Of a stretch of 64,000 nt of DNA, positions 47,896 through 57,423 are shown in pieces. Numbering within the stretch: position 1 is the first letter of the stretch; each line of letters opens with the position of its first letter. The position numbers were made by a program, and so were the translations under genes. The notes below the pieces were generated by a model. The model made no database searches. It was given only the letters and a program-made list of their open reading frames with translations, and was not told the origin of the DNA. Origin of the DNA: Ahaetulla prasina (taxonomy: Eukaryota; Chordata; Lepidosauria; Squamata; Colubridae); contig NC_080546.1 in assembly GCF_028640845.1 (NCBI RefSeq), forward strand, positions 33,859,520 to 33,923,519, read 5' to 3'.

Positions 47896-48498
47896 TTCAG
47901 TTCTGAGTGAATGGTGGGGAATGAGCCTTGATGCAAACTGCTTGAAACAACTCTGAACCTGTTCTGGGAGCCTACATGATCCTTGACTAAAAGTAAAATA
48001 GCACAGATATATGCAGGCAATTCTAGAATAAAACATAAGATTCAGAGGAAAAGCATCACTTATTCTAAGGCAGAACAGATGGAGAGACCACCTGGCACTA
48101 ACTTTTTGTGGCAAGCTCACTTTATAGGTTCTCTTATAAAACAGGTTGTGAACTTTCAAGACTGCTTTCTATTTCATTTCCCCAGTTTTATGTTTTATCC
48201 CTGTATTATGAATCATACCTGCATCTAACGTGATTTCATATAGGCTGCTATATTACATACCAGTTAAACAAAATATTTCTAAATCATATTCACCAGGTTT
48301 TTAATGCCACAGCATTAATTCAGACTACAATACTTTATAAGTAATAAGTTGAAAGCAAGACTTATTTTGTTAGTTTTTTTATTCATTATATGTTAATTTT
48401 CCCAGTGACATAACATGTTGAACACATTTCTCAAAATGATTATGCTTAAGGGAGGGGACTATATACCTAAATAAAGCATAATTCAATTACAACAGCAG
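47896..48498. other. Unique AT-rich DNA
   Basis: No supported feature. Confidence 0.45.
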
Positions 48499-48653
48499 CA
48501 GTCCCCAAACTTTTGGGCATCAGGGACCGCAGAGGACGTGGTTTCATATTCTGCCTGCATCCCATGGATGGGGCTTCGCTTGTCTGCATGGCCCAGTTTC
48601 TGGCATGTTGCGGGTCTCTGCTGGTCCACACACTGGAGGTTGGGGACCCCTAT
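48499..48653. mobile_element. hAT-like MITE remnant
   Basis: CAGTCCCCAAACTTTTGGGC at the left and GGAGGTTGGGGACCCCTA at the right are the ends of a hAT family. No clean 8-bp duplication is visible. Confidence 0.6.
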
Positions 48654-49120
48654 ACTACAGGTCTGGCAACTTGTCCTTTGGTTTAGGCTACATTTTCTTC
48701 TGGAAAATATCCTGTTTCAATGTTGAACTGATTTGTGCTTCAAAAGCTGAAGAGGTAAACATTTAATTATCTTTATACTGTCACAAAAATTCTGTTGGCT
48801 GAAAATGAACTCTTATCAACATTTTTGCAATTATTCAATCTTTAAATATTTTGTTTTATTGAGAGTTTATTTATTTGCCAATTACCAACTGCAATTTTAA
48901 AGGATTGTTTTGTCTTTATAACCATCTTGCCTCTAAAATTTAACAAATTTGGCATTTGGCATGGTATATTTGGGTCTTTTTTTTAAATACTCATTTATTT
49001 CAGCTCTTTTGTATTTACACATTATAAACATGGGGATAATAATTTCAGTAAATATTAAATTGGAGATCGCTTTACGACTCATTATTTGCAAGTTAATGTT
49101 TAAAACTATTTATGTGGTGG
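48654..49120. other. Unique AT-rich DNA
   Basis: Directly precedes the duplicated block. The 89-codon plus frame 48949-49218 has a hydrophobic start but no recognised family. Confidence 0.4.
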
Positions 49121-49234
49121 GCAGCATTCATAACTTTTCTTTTGCTAGAGAATCTGCTTTTGTTTTTGTAATCTGGAACATGAACAAAATGTTCATTGCC
49201 AAAAAGCAAACAAGCTGAATACCAATTGCAGATT

Positions 49235-49690
49235 TTAATTTGTAGATGATCTAATGGTTTTCGCTGTTATGATATATGTATACAGTACAAAAGGTGGACT
49301 TTGTAGAATAACAAAAATAGAAAGATTGACTCCTATGAATGTTGGTGTGACATTTAATGGTATGTGGGAATGACCTTGCGAAACAGGAGAAATAATTGCA
49401 GATGGGACAATAGCCATGTAAAAGATGTCTCATCCCACAGATGTAGGATGGCATTCTGGAAAATGTTTCAGAAGGAATTTTCCCCAGGTTTCCAGAGAGT
49501 AAGAGAAAAGACAGGTATTTTCAATCTTGCAAGATTCTATTAATGTAACTTTTACAATATAAATATTGTTAGTACTGCAGTTGTACTTCTTGTCTGGACT
49601 GACTTGCAAGGCTAACATGGAACAACCTGTTTCACTGGATGAAAAAATTTCATTCGTTAACGAAAAAGATGAATGAGAGGAACCCAAACT
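49235..49690 (-). pseudogene. Possible decayed seven-helix receptor fragment (copy in X1)
   Basis: Two overlapping minus-strand frames read, in order, NIYIVKVTLIESCKIENTC, WGKFLLKHFPECHPT and, in the next frame, FYMAIVPSAIISPVSQ, SHIPLNVTPTFIGVNL and SPPFVLYTYIITAKTIR. The spacing is loosely like the region from helix 5 to helix 7 of an olfactory receptor (KA...C..H, then FY, then PP...Y...TK.IR). No upstream helices or start codon are visible. The same sequence recurs in X2 (50918-51367). The match is weak and may be chance. Confidence 0.25.
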
Positions 49691-50124
49691 TGCTTATGCT
49701 TTTAAGAATCATGAAACAGAAATATATACTGGAACTTCATAAAGGCTGATGCATCTATAGAAAGAATAATAATGATCAGCAAGATAGACAGAAGAGGCCA
49801 ATAGCAATGAGATAGCTGGATGGAGTACTGGAGAATACAGGAATGAACTTATAGGAATAGTAATTTTATTAAAAATTACAATCACAATGTTTAAAAAATT
49901 AATGCAAACTAAAAAGAAAAAGAAAAACTAGAAGGTGCAGAAAAAGGAAAAGAAAAGAGAAGTCTGGTGTTCTTTAAATGCAGCCTGGCAAGGGAGATCT
50001 CTTAGTTTTTACCTGTCAGAGATCAAATTTCTTTTCAAACAGGTTTAAAACTTTCAAATGAATGTAAAACAATTCTGGGATGCTACAAAAAACAGTAATA
50101 ATACTGGTTGACAACAATCTAGTC

Positions 50125-50253
50125 CAGGGGTGTTAAACTAGCAGTCCATGGGTTGGATGTATCACGCGCAGGCCATGCCCACCCGTTCTGTGAAGGGGAA
50201 AAACATGATATGTCATGTGATGGCAATGTGATGCCATGAGTTTGACACCCATG
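50125..50253. mobile_element. hAT MITE in Y1
   Basis: CAGGGGTGTTAAACTAGCAG and GAGTTTGACACCCATG, with an 8-bp duplication ATCTAGTC at 50117-50124 and 50254-50261. 129 bp. It was present before the block duplicated, since all three Y copies share it at the same site. Confidence 0.9.
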
Positions 50254-50637
50254 ATCTAGTCGAAAGCAGATTTTGTGGCAGCATTGCAAAGTTAGGTTCC
50301 TCTTTCTTCATTCTCAGTTACTCCAGTCAAGGCAGGGCAGGATTCTGTGGGATTTAGCTCAGAAGGGATGCTGTTCAGTAGCTTGTTTACCTCTGTAGTA
50401 TCTGCTTGTCAAGTTCCAATCTCCACAAAGTTCTGAACTGGCAAGGCAAGAAGGCTTAGCTAAAAAGAAAAGAAGTCTGGTGTTCTTTAAATGCATCCTG
50501 GCAAGGGAGATCTCTTAGTTTTTACCTGTCAGAGATCAAATTTCTTTTCAAACAGGTTTAAAACTTTCAAATGAATATAAAACAATTCTGGGATGCTACA
50601 AAAAACAGTAATATTACTGGTTGACAACAATCTAGTC

Positions 50638-50766
50638 CAGGGGTGTTAAACTAGCAGTCCATGGGTCGGATGTATCACGCGCAGGCCATGCCCACCCGTT
50701 CTGTGAAGGGGAAAAACATGATATGTCATGTGATGGCAATGTGATGCCATGAGTTTGACTCCCATG
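50638..50766. mobile_element. hAT MITE in Y2
   Basis: The same element and the same target duplication as in Y1. The right end reads GACTCCCATG in place of GACACCCATG. Confidence 0.9.
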
Positions 50767-51836
50767 ATCTAGTCGAAAGCAGATTTTGTGGCAGCATTCA
50801 TAACTTTTCTTTTGCTAGAGAATCTGCTTTTGTTTTTGTAATCTGGAAGATGAACAAAATGTTCATTGCCAAAAAGCAAACAAGCTGAATACCAATTGCA
50901 GATTTTAATTTGTAGATGATCTTCCATCTAATGGTTTTCGCTGTTATGATATATGTATACAGTACAAAAGGTGGACTTTGTAGAATAACAAAAATAGAAA
51001 GATTGACTCCTATGAATGTTGGTGTGACATTTAATGGTATGTGGGAATGACCTTGCGAAACAGGAGAAATAATTGCAGATGGGACAATAGCCATGTAAAA
51101 GATGTCTCATCCCACAGATGTAGGATGGCATTCTGGAAAATGTTTCAGAAGGAATTTTCCCCAGGTTTCCAGAGAGTAAGAGAAAAGACAGGTATTTTCA
51201 ATCTTGCAAGATTCTATTAATGTAACTTTTACAATATAAATATTGTTAGTACTGCAGTTGTACTTCTTGTCTGGACTGACTTGCAAGGCTAACATGGAAC
51301 AACCTGTTTCACTGGATGAAAAAATTTCATTCGTTAACGAAAAAGATGAATGAGAGGAACCCAAACTTGCTTATGCTTTTAAGAATCATGAAACAGAAAT
51401 ATATACTGGAACTTCATAAAGGCTGATGCATCTATAGAAAGAATAATAATGATCAGCAAGATAGACAGAAGAGGCCAATAGCAATGAGATAGATGGATGG
51501 AATACTGGAGAATACAGGAATGAACTTATAGGAATAGTAATTTTATTAAAAATTACAATCACAATGTTTAAAAAATTAATGCAAACTAAAAAGAAAAAGA
51601 AAAACTAGAAGGTGCAGAAAAAGGAAAAGAAAAGAAAAACTAGAAGGTGCAGAAAAAGGAAAAGAAAAGAGAAGTCTGGTGTTCTTTAAATGCATCCTGG
51701 CAAGGGAGATCTCTTAGTTTTTACCTGTCAGAGATCAAATTTCTTTTCAAACAGGTTTAAAACTTTCAAATGAATATAAAACAATTCTGGGATGCTACAA
51801 AAAACAGTAATATTACTGGTTGACAACAATCTAGTC

Positions 51837-51965
51837 CAGGGGTGTTAAACTAGCAGTCCATGGGTCGGATGTATCACGCGCAGGCCATGCCCACCCGTTC
51901 TGTGAAGGGGAAAAACATGATATGTCATGTGATGGCAATGTGATGCCATGAGTTTGACACCCATG
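51837..51965. mobile_element. hAT MITE in Y3
   Basis: The same element and target duplication (ATCTAGTC at 51829-51836 and 51966-51973). Confidence 0.9.
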
Positions 51966-52183
51966 ATCTAGTCGAAAGCAGATTTTGTGGCAGCATTGCA
52001 AAGTTAGGTTCCTCTTTCTTCATTCTCAGTTACTCCAGTCAAGGCAGGGCAGGATTCTGTGGGATTTAGCTCAGAAGGGATGCTGTTCAGTAGCTTGTTT
52101 ACCTCTGTAGTATCTGCTTGTCAAGTTCCAATCTCCACAATCTCTGAACTGGCAAGGCAAGAAGGCTTAGCTAAAAAGAAACG

Positions 52184-52828
52184 AACATCTTTGTAACTTA
52201 ACAATTTATTTTATATTTCAGTCTCATTTAATTTAATAATATATTTCCTACTTCTATGCCCCCTGTTTTCTTTTCTTCTCCTACATCTCGGTATTCTGCG
52301 CTTTTTTTTTTCATCCCTCCTTGGAAACAAAGTCCAATTCTGAACTTTCATGCCAAGATTTAGTACATTGTCCATTTTTATAAGAGGCTATCAGGTTCCA
52401 CTCAAGCATCTAACTCTGAAGAGGAAAATGCATAAGACAGAGAGCACTTCAATCATTGTGATCTTAAAACTTCGCTTCTAATAACTCTTTTTAACTGGCT
52501 AATAACTGATAACTGTCTGTAATGGTTTAAAAATGTCAGTGTAGTTAGTGCTAATGGAAACTTGTCAACATAGAGCTTGTGCTGATAGGAAAAAGAGTGA
52601 ATGAACCACAAACTTGGTATGGCCTAATGTGAACTTAAATCTCTCTGTCAGTTTAAACCATAAACTATTGCTGTATATGTCCATATATTAATATTCAAAA
52701 TCTTTTCTTGATAGAATAAAATTATTGATAGAATAAAATGAGATCCTGAAGCTACCAAAGACAAAGAAAAGTACTACAGTTTGAGTAATAATCATATATT
52801 GGTGAAGCTAATTGTATAAATATGAAAA
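52184..52828. other. Unique AT-rich DNA
   Basis: No supported feature between the duplicated block and the Gypsy element. Confidence 0.5.
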
Positions 52829-52833
52829 GATAA

Positions 52834-53023
52834 TGTTATGTATTAACGTTTGTACCTTTAAATATTTGAGCGGGAAATCAGCACGTTGCTGATTGGACGA
52901 AGCCTCCAGCAGAACTGTATAAAAGGAGAGGTTTTTCCCCCAGCCTGTTGCTGGGTTCACCCTATATTAAAGAGCTGTTGTCACTACCCTGGTCTCCAGC
53001 CTCGTTACTTCCAGAACTTAACA
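52834..53023 (+). repeat. Gypsy 5' LTR
   Basis: 190 bp from TGTTATG to CTTAACA. It contains GATTGG (inverted CCAAT), a TATA box TATAAAAGG near 52918 and ATTAAA as a possible poly(A) signal near 52966. No difference from the 3' LTR was seen on reading them side by side. Confidence 0.95.
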
Positions 53024-53024
53024 T

Positions 53025-53042
53025 TGGCGACGAAGGTGGGAT
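53025..53042 (+). promoter_or_regulatory. Primer binding site, tRNA-Ser type
   Basis: TGGCGACGAAGGTGGGAT begins one base after the LTR. It is complementary to the 3' end of a vertebrate tRNA-Ser(GCT) (ending ...CTCGTCGCCA) with one mismatch. tRNA-Ser priming is known for Mag-type Gypsy elements. Confidence 0.8.
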
Positions 53043-53120
53043 CTCGAGGCTGAGGAGAACCAGAACCGAGCTGAAGCACGATAGACCCGAACCCAGCAAA
53101 TCCAGGGCAGAAAAGGCGAG

Positions 53121-53640
53121 ATGGCCAGTTACACTCCACCCGCACCGTTCGACCCGGCTAAGGAGAAATGGGAAACGTATATGACCCGTTTGAAAGTTTC
53201 CTAGAAGCCAACGAACTGCACGGAGTTCCAGACAACCGAAAAGGGCTTATTTCTTAAGCCACTGCGGTCCGGAGGTCATCGACACCGCGGAAGCCCTGGC
53301 AGAGCCAACGCCGTTGCAGTCGGTGTCGTGGCCAACTTTACAGACTTTACTAAGGAACCACCAACGCCGTCCAAATACGTGCGGCGGTTTGAATTCGGGG
53401 AGCGAAGGCAGATGGAGGGCGAGTCTATCGGTGATTACATGGCCGCCCTGAGAAGAGCGTCCAAGGACTGCGGATACCGTGACCTAGACGAGGTGCTCCT
53501 CGAGCAACTCATCCGAGGGGTCAAAGACATCCGTTCTGGCGGCGGCTGCTAGCAAAGAGCAACCTAACGCTGGCCAACGCTCTGGGCGAAGCCAGAGCAC
53601 ATGAAATGTCATCCCAAGCGGCAGAGACGCTACAGAAGCC
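53121..53640 (+). pseudogene. Gypsy gag, N-terminal and capsid part, frameshifted
   Basis: The ATG at 53121 opens a frame MASYTPPAPFDPAKEKWETY that ends at a TAG near 53202. The capsid-like sequence continues in other frames: FESFLEANELHGVP near 53189, SHCGPEVIDTAEALAEP near 53257 and EFGERRQMEGESIGDYMAAL near 53393. At least three frame changes occur within 520 bp. Capsid of such elements packages the RNA. This copy cannot make it as it stands. Confidence 0.85.
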
Positions 53641-54998
53641 GGTTCCACAAAGGCGGCGCGAAGGCAACCCCGGTGCACCAGGAGGAGGTCCAGACCGAAT
53701 CCGACGGTGAAGACGAGGAAGGGGTCTGCCGCACTGAAAAACGCGACAAAGGGGACCGAGACGAATGCGGAAGCTGCGGGGGTCAACACCAGCGCCAACG
53801 CTGCAGATTTAAAGATGCGACTTGTCGGCGGTGTGGGAAGAAAGGGCACTTAGCTCAAGTTTGTCGAGCGGCCCAACCTTCCCGCCGAAAATTCAAATCG
53901 GCCAATCAGAGCGCGGAATCGGCAAGGCGACCCGCGATTGGCTCAAACAAAAAAGGCGCGGATTCCAACCAAACAACTGTGGTCATAGGCCGCGCCTCGA
54001 CCAAAGTGGAGAAGAAGATCTTCACCAGGCCAAAAATAGAGGGAGTGCGGTGCCGGCTTGAAGTAGACACGGGATCAGCGATCACCATCATGTCCTGGGA
54101 CACTTTGGCGAAGTCGCTGCCGTCCGTCGCGAAGCGCCACCTGCAAGCACAACGACTACGAGTCCACGACTACCAGGGGAATCGCATCCCTGTTCGAGGG
54201 ACCACCTCCGTCCGAGTCGAGTACGGCCCTCACAAGAAGACCCTGCCCATCACGATCGTCGAAGGAACTCTGCCCAGCCTGTTGGGGCTAGACTGGTTTC
54301 GTGCCCTGGGCATGGGAGTGACTGGCATCTACAGAAGTGACTGCAACTTGAAAGACATTCTCTTTAACGAGTTCGAAGATGTCTTCAAGGACTGCCTGGG
54401 CAAGTACAAGGGGACCCCTATTTCCTTCAACTTAGACCCCCAGGTAGCCCCCATTAGGCTTAAGGCGAGGAGAGTTCCTTTTGCCCTAAAACCAAAAATC
54501 GATAAGGAGCTGGACAAGCTTATAAATCAGGGGATTTTGGTGCCAGTCGATCACGCAAAGTGGGAGACACCAATCGTCACCCCAATAAAGTCGGACGGGT
54601 CAATTAGAATTTGCGCTGACTACAAGGCGACGCTTAACAAAGCCTTACAGAAAAGCGCTTACCCGGTTCCCGTGGTGCAACACTTACTGCACTCTTTGGG
54701 GCAAGGGCAAGTCTTTGCGAAATTAGACTTGGCCCAAGCCTACCAGCAACTGCCCGTAGACGCCCGCACAGCCGAAGCCCAAACGATTGTAACGCACAGG
54801 GGGGCATTCAAGTGCACCCGATTGCAATTTGGGGTCAGTGTGGCACCAGGGTTGTTCCAAAACCTAATGGAACGACTACTGCAGGGGCTCCCAGGGGTAG
54901 TTCCCTACTTTGATGACGTCCTCATTTCAGGGGAGAACATGGAGGAATTGGGGGAACGCTTAAGAAAAGTTTTGGGGATTTTCCGGACAGCCGGTTAA
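53601..54998 (+). pseudogene. Gypsy gag-pol: nucleocapsid, protease, reverse transcriptase
   Basis: A single 465-codon open stretch. Two zinc knuckles occur at residues 56-68 (CX2CX3HX4C) and 75-88 (CX2CX4HX4C). The protease motif VDTGSAITIM is at about 155-164, with the catalytic Asp-Thr-Gly. The reverse transcriptase starts near residue 250, with IRICADYKATLNKAL and FAKLDLAQAYQQLPV, and the catalytic box YFDD is at residues 436-439. Gag and pol share one frame here, so no programmed frameshift is needed at that joint. The frame closes at 54998, within the thumb, through a shift. Confidence 0.93.
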
Positions 54999-55720
54999 AA
55001 GTCAAGGCAAATAAATGCCAGATTGGGGTCGAATCCGTCGATTTCTTGGGCTACCGGATAGACCAGAAAGGAATTCACCCTACTGAGAGCAAGGTTAAGG
55101 CAATTAGGAAGGCTCCAGCGCCCAAAAACAAAGCAGAGCTGCAGGCATTCCTGGGATTGGTTAATTTTTACGCGGTCTTTTTAAAGAACAAAGCGACCGC
55201 TATGGAACCGCTGCATAGGCTCTTAGGAAAAATACTGTTTGGTCTTGGGGAAAGTTAGAAAATAGGGCTTTTGAAGCAGTAAAGAACCTGCTCTCAAGTG
55301 ATAGCCTGCTCATTCAATATCACGACTCATTACCCCTAGTGCTGGTTTGCGATGCCTCCCCTTATGGGGTGGGGCTGTACTCAGCCATAGACTTCAAACG
55401 GCACAGAAGCCCCTATAGCGTTCTACTCTAGAACGATGTCCTCCCAGAGAGGAACTACAGCCAATTAGACAAAGAAGCACTAGCCATTGTGTCAGGGGTC
55501 AAAAATTCCACAGTATGTCTTTGGGCGGAATTTTGAAATCGTGACTGACCTCAGACCGCTACTAGGGATACTGGCTGGCGACCAACGCCTGTGGCACTTT
55601 CGCCACGCTTGACCCGTTGGACTATATTCTTAGCCGCTTACTCGTACAAGCTGCAGCATCGACCAGGAAAAGAAGTGGGGCATGCAGACGCATTAAGCCG
55701 ATGCCCACTACCAGGGGCGA
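54999..55720 (+). pseudogene. Gypsy RNase H region, broken
   Basis: Pieces in different frames: FLGYRIDQKGIHPTESKVKA and LQAFLGLVNFYAVFLKNKAT (55040-55200), VCDASPYGVGLY (about 55350, catalytic Asp region), ERNYSQLDKEALAIVSGVK (about 55450) and HADALSRCPLP (about 55681), the usual end of the RNase H. A TAG near 55430 and several shifts interrupt it. Confidence 0.88.
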
Positions 55721-57176
55721 CCGAAGACCCCACTCCGGGACGCCCATCCTACTTATTGACTCTTTGGACTCTGGCCCAGTCACATCTAAGGAAGTGGCTC
55801 GGCATCATACCGACATTGTGTTAAGGACTGTACTCGGTTGGGTACAGAGGGTGGCCGCTGCGCCGGGCGAACGGTTCAAAGAATTTGTTAAAAAACGAGA
55901 TGAGCTCTCGGCTCAAGGGGGGTGCCTGTTATGGGGTGATCGTGTAATAATTCCTGATAAGCTAAGGGGAAAGGTATTGGACCTCCTCCACGAGGGTCAC
56001 CCAGGGATCGTAAGGATGAAGGGGTTAGCTAGAAGCTATGTATGGTGGCCACTCATGGACGCAGAGATTGCTGAGAGGGTAGGGAAATGCCAAGCTTGCC
56101 AAGAGTCCAGACCTCTACCCCCAACGGCCCCAGTCAGAGAATGGGAAAAGCCCCAAGGGCCCTGGTCAAGAATCCACATTGATTTTGCTGGCCCTTTCCA
56201 CGGCCAAACGTTCCTAGTGGTGGTGGATGCATTTTCCAAATGGTTGGAGATCATACTCATGAAGTCCACTACGGCCGAAGCAGTAATCGCAACCCTGCGC
56301 CACCTATTCGCAACTCACGGGTTGCCGGACACTCTGGTGTCCGACAATGGGCCCCAATTCACGGCAGCCCAGTTTGAAGAATACCTGGCAGAGGAAGGCA
56401 TCCGACATGCCCTCTCTGCGCCTTTCCACCCTGCGTCGAATGGCCTTGCAGAGCGTTCCGTCCGGAGCGCTAAGGAGGCATTGTCCAGGCTCAAGCCAGG
56501 TGACTGGCAAACAAAAATAGACTTTTTCCTAGCCGTCCAGCACAGAACCCCAAGCACGGCCACTGGGAAAAGCCCAGCCGAATTGCTAATGGGACGGAAA
56601 CTCCGGTGCCCACTTGACCGCTTGAACCCCCATTACACACCCGAGGGTTACAAGGGGGAACTAGAAAAGACAAGGGAAATGAGCATAGGCGACCGGGTGT
56701 GGGCCCGAAACTATGGGGACGGCCCGAGTTGGTTCGCAGGACAAATAATAAAGATAACCGGCCCAAAATCGTACGTGGTAGAGCTACCAGACAACCGAGT
56801 GTGGCGGCGCCACATAGATCAGTTAAGGAAACGAATAACTGACCAAACCGAACCAAAAGAGACAGATAATGACCAATACCACTTTGAATCCACAGCTGAC
56901 AATGACCCGGGGGAGGCGCAAGACTTAGCTGAGGTCCCAGAGTTCCAGCGACGCCATCAGGTCCCCGAGGGAAGCAGCAGGAAAATTCAAAATTAATCCA
57001 AGGCCGGATGGCCAAGAAAAGAGTCGGCCAATAATCCGGAGCCCGATGGCCCAGAGAAAGAGCTGGGAGGAAAACAGCCCCTCCGACCAGCTCAAAACAC
57101 CACCAGAACTGAACCGCGCAGGTCAGAAAGAACTAGGAGACGCCCAGGTTATTTGCGTGACTACGTCGAAAAATAA
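55617..57176 (+). pseudogene. Gypsy integrase, nearly intact
   Basis: A long open frame to a TAA at 56994-56996, continuing in the same frame past that stop to a second TAA at 57174-57176. The HHCC zinc domain is readable (LLHEGHPGIV ... KCQACQ). The catalytic triad is intact: Asp in HIDFAGPF (56181), Asp in VSDNGPQF (56343) and Glu in NGLAERSV (56451), with the usual 35 residues between the second and third. A GPY/F-like segment (TGPKSYVVELPDNRVW) follows. The tail past the first stop ends RRPGYLRDYVEK, the style of ending seen in full-length relatives, so the first stop is a mutation. The codons before about 55720 are out of frame with the RNase H. Confidence 0.92.
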
Positions 57177-57213
57177 CATGTAAATAAATATGTAAATAGA
57201 GACAAAGTGTTTT

Positions 57214-57228
57214 CTGGGAGGGGAGGAG
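57214..57228 (+). promoter_or_regulatory. Polypurine tract
   Basis: The purine-rich GGGAGGGGAGGAG directly precedes the 3' LTR, where plus-strand DNA synthesis is primed in such elements. Confidence 0.8.
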
Positions 57229-57418
57229 TGTTATGTATTAACGTTTGTACCTTTAAATATTTGAGCGGGAAATCAGCACGTTGCTGATTGGACGAAGCCT
57301 CCAGCAGAACTGTATAAAAGGAGAGGTTTTTCCCCCAGCCTGTTGCTGGGTTCACCCTATATTAAAGAGCTGTTGTCACTACCCTGGTCTCCAGCCTCGT
57401 TACTTCCAGAACTTAACA
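57229..57418 (+). repeat. Gypsy 3' LTR
   Basis: 190 bp, same start and end as the 5' LTR and no difference seen. It is followed by the right copy of the target duplication GATAA (57419-57423). Confidence 0.95.
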
Positions 57419-57423
57419 GATAA

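Larger units (their letters stand above)
49121..52183. repeat. Recent rearranged duplication, order X1-Y1-Z1-Y2-X2-Y3-Z2
   Basis: X is about 49121-49960 and 50796-51672. Y is 49961-50285, 50474-50795 and 51673-51996. Z is 50286-50473 and 51997-52183. Copies differ at only a few bases: X2 has a 7-bp insertion near 50932 and an extra internal unit near 51600-51660. Y2 and Y3 share bases that Y1 lacks (GCATCCTGGC, GGGTCGG). The joints lie at short shared words (GGCAGCATT and AAAAGAA). Confidence 0.92.
52834..57418 (+). mobile_element. Gypsy (Metaviridae-type) LTR retrotransposon, 4,585 bp
   Basis: Complete structure: 190-bp LTR, primer site, gag, protease, reverse transcriptase, RNase H, integrase, polypurine tract, 190-bp LTR. 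The 5-bp target duplication GATAA lies at 52829-52833 and 57419-57423. Gene order (integrase last), no env frame after pol, and a GPY/F-type integrase end without a chromodomain point to a Mag-like lineage; that label is inference. The base composition is far more GC-rich than the flanks. The coding region is broken by several frameshifts and stops, although the two LTRs read as identical. Confidence 0.95.

Noticed and set aside
53484..57015. Minus-strand frames inside the Gypsy element (121 and 174 codons)
   Set aside because: Shadows of the GC-rich gag-pol on the other strand; no motif.
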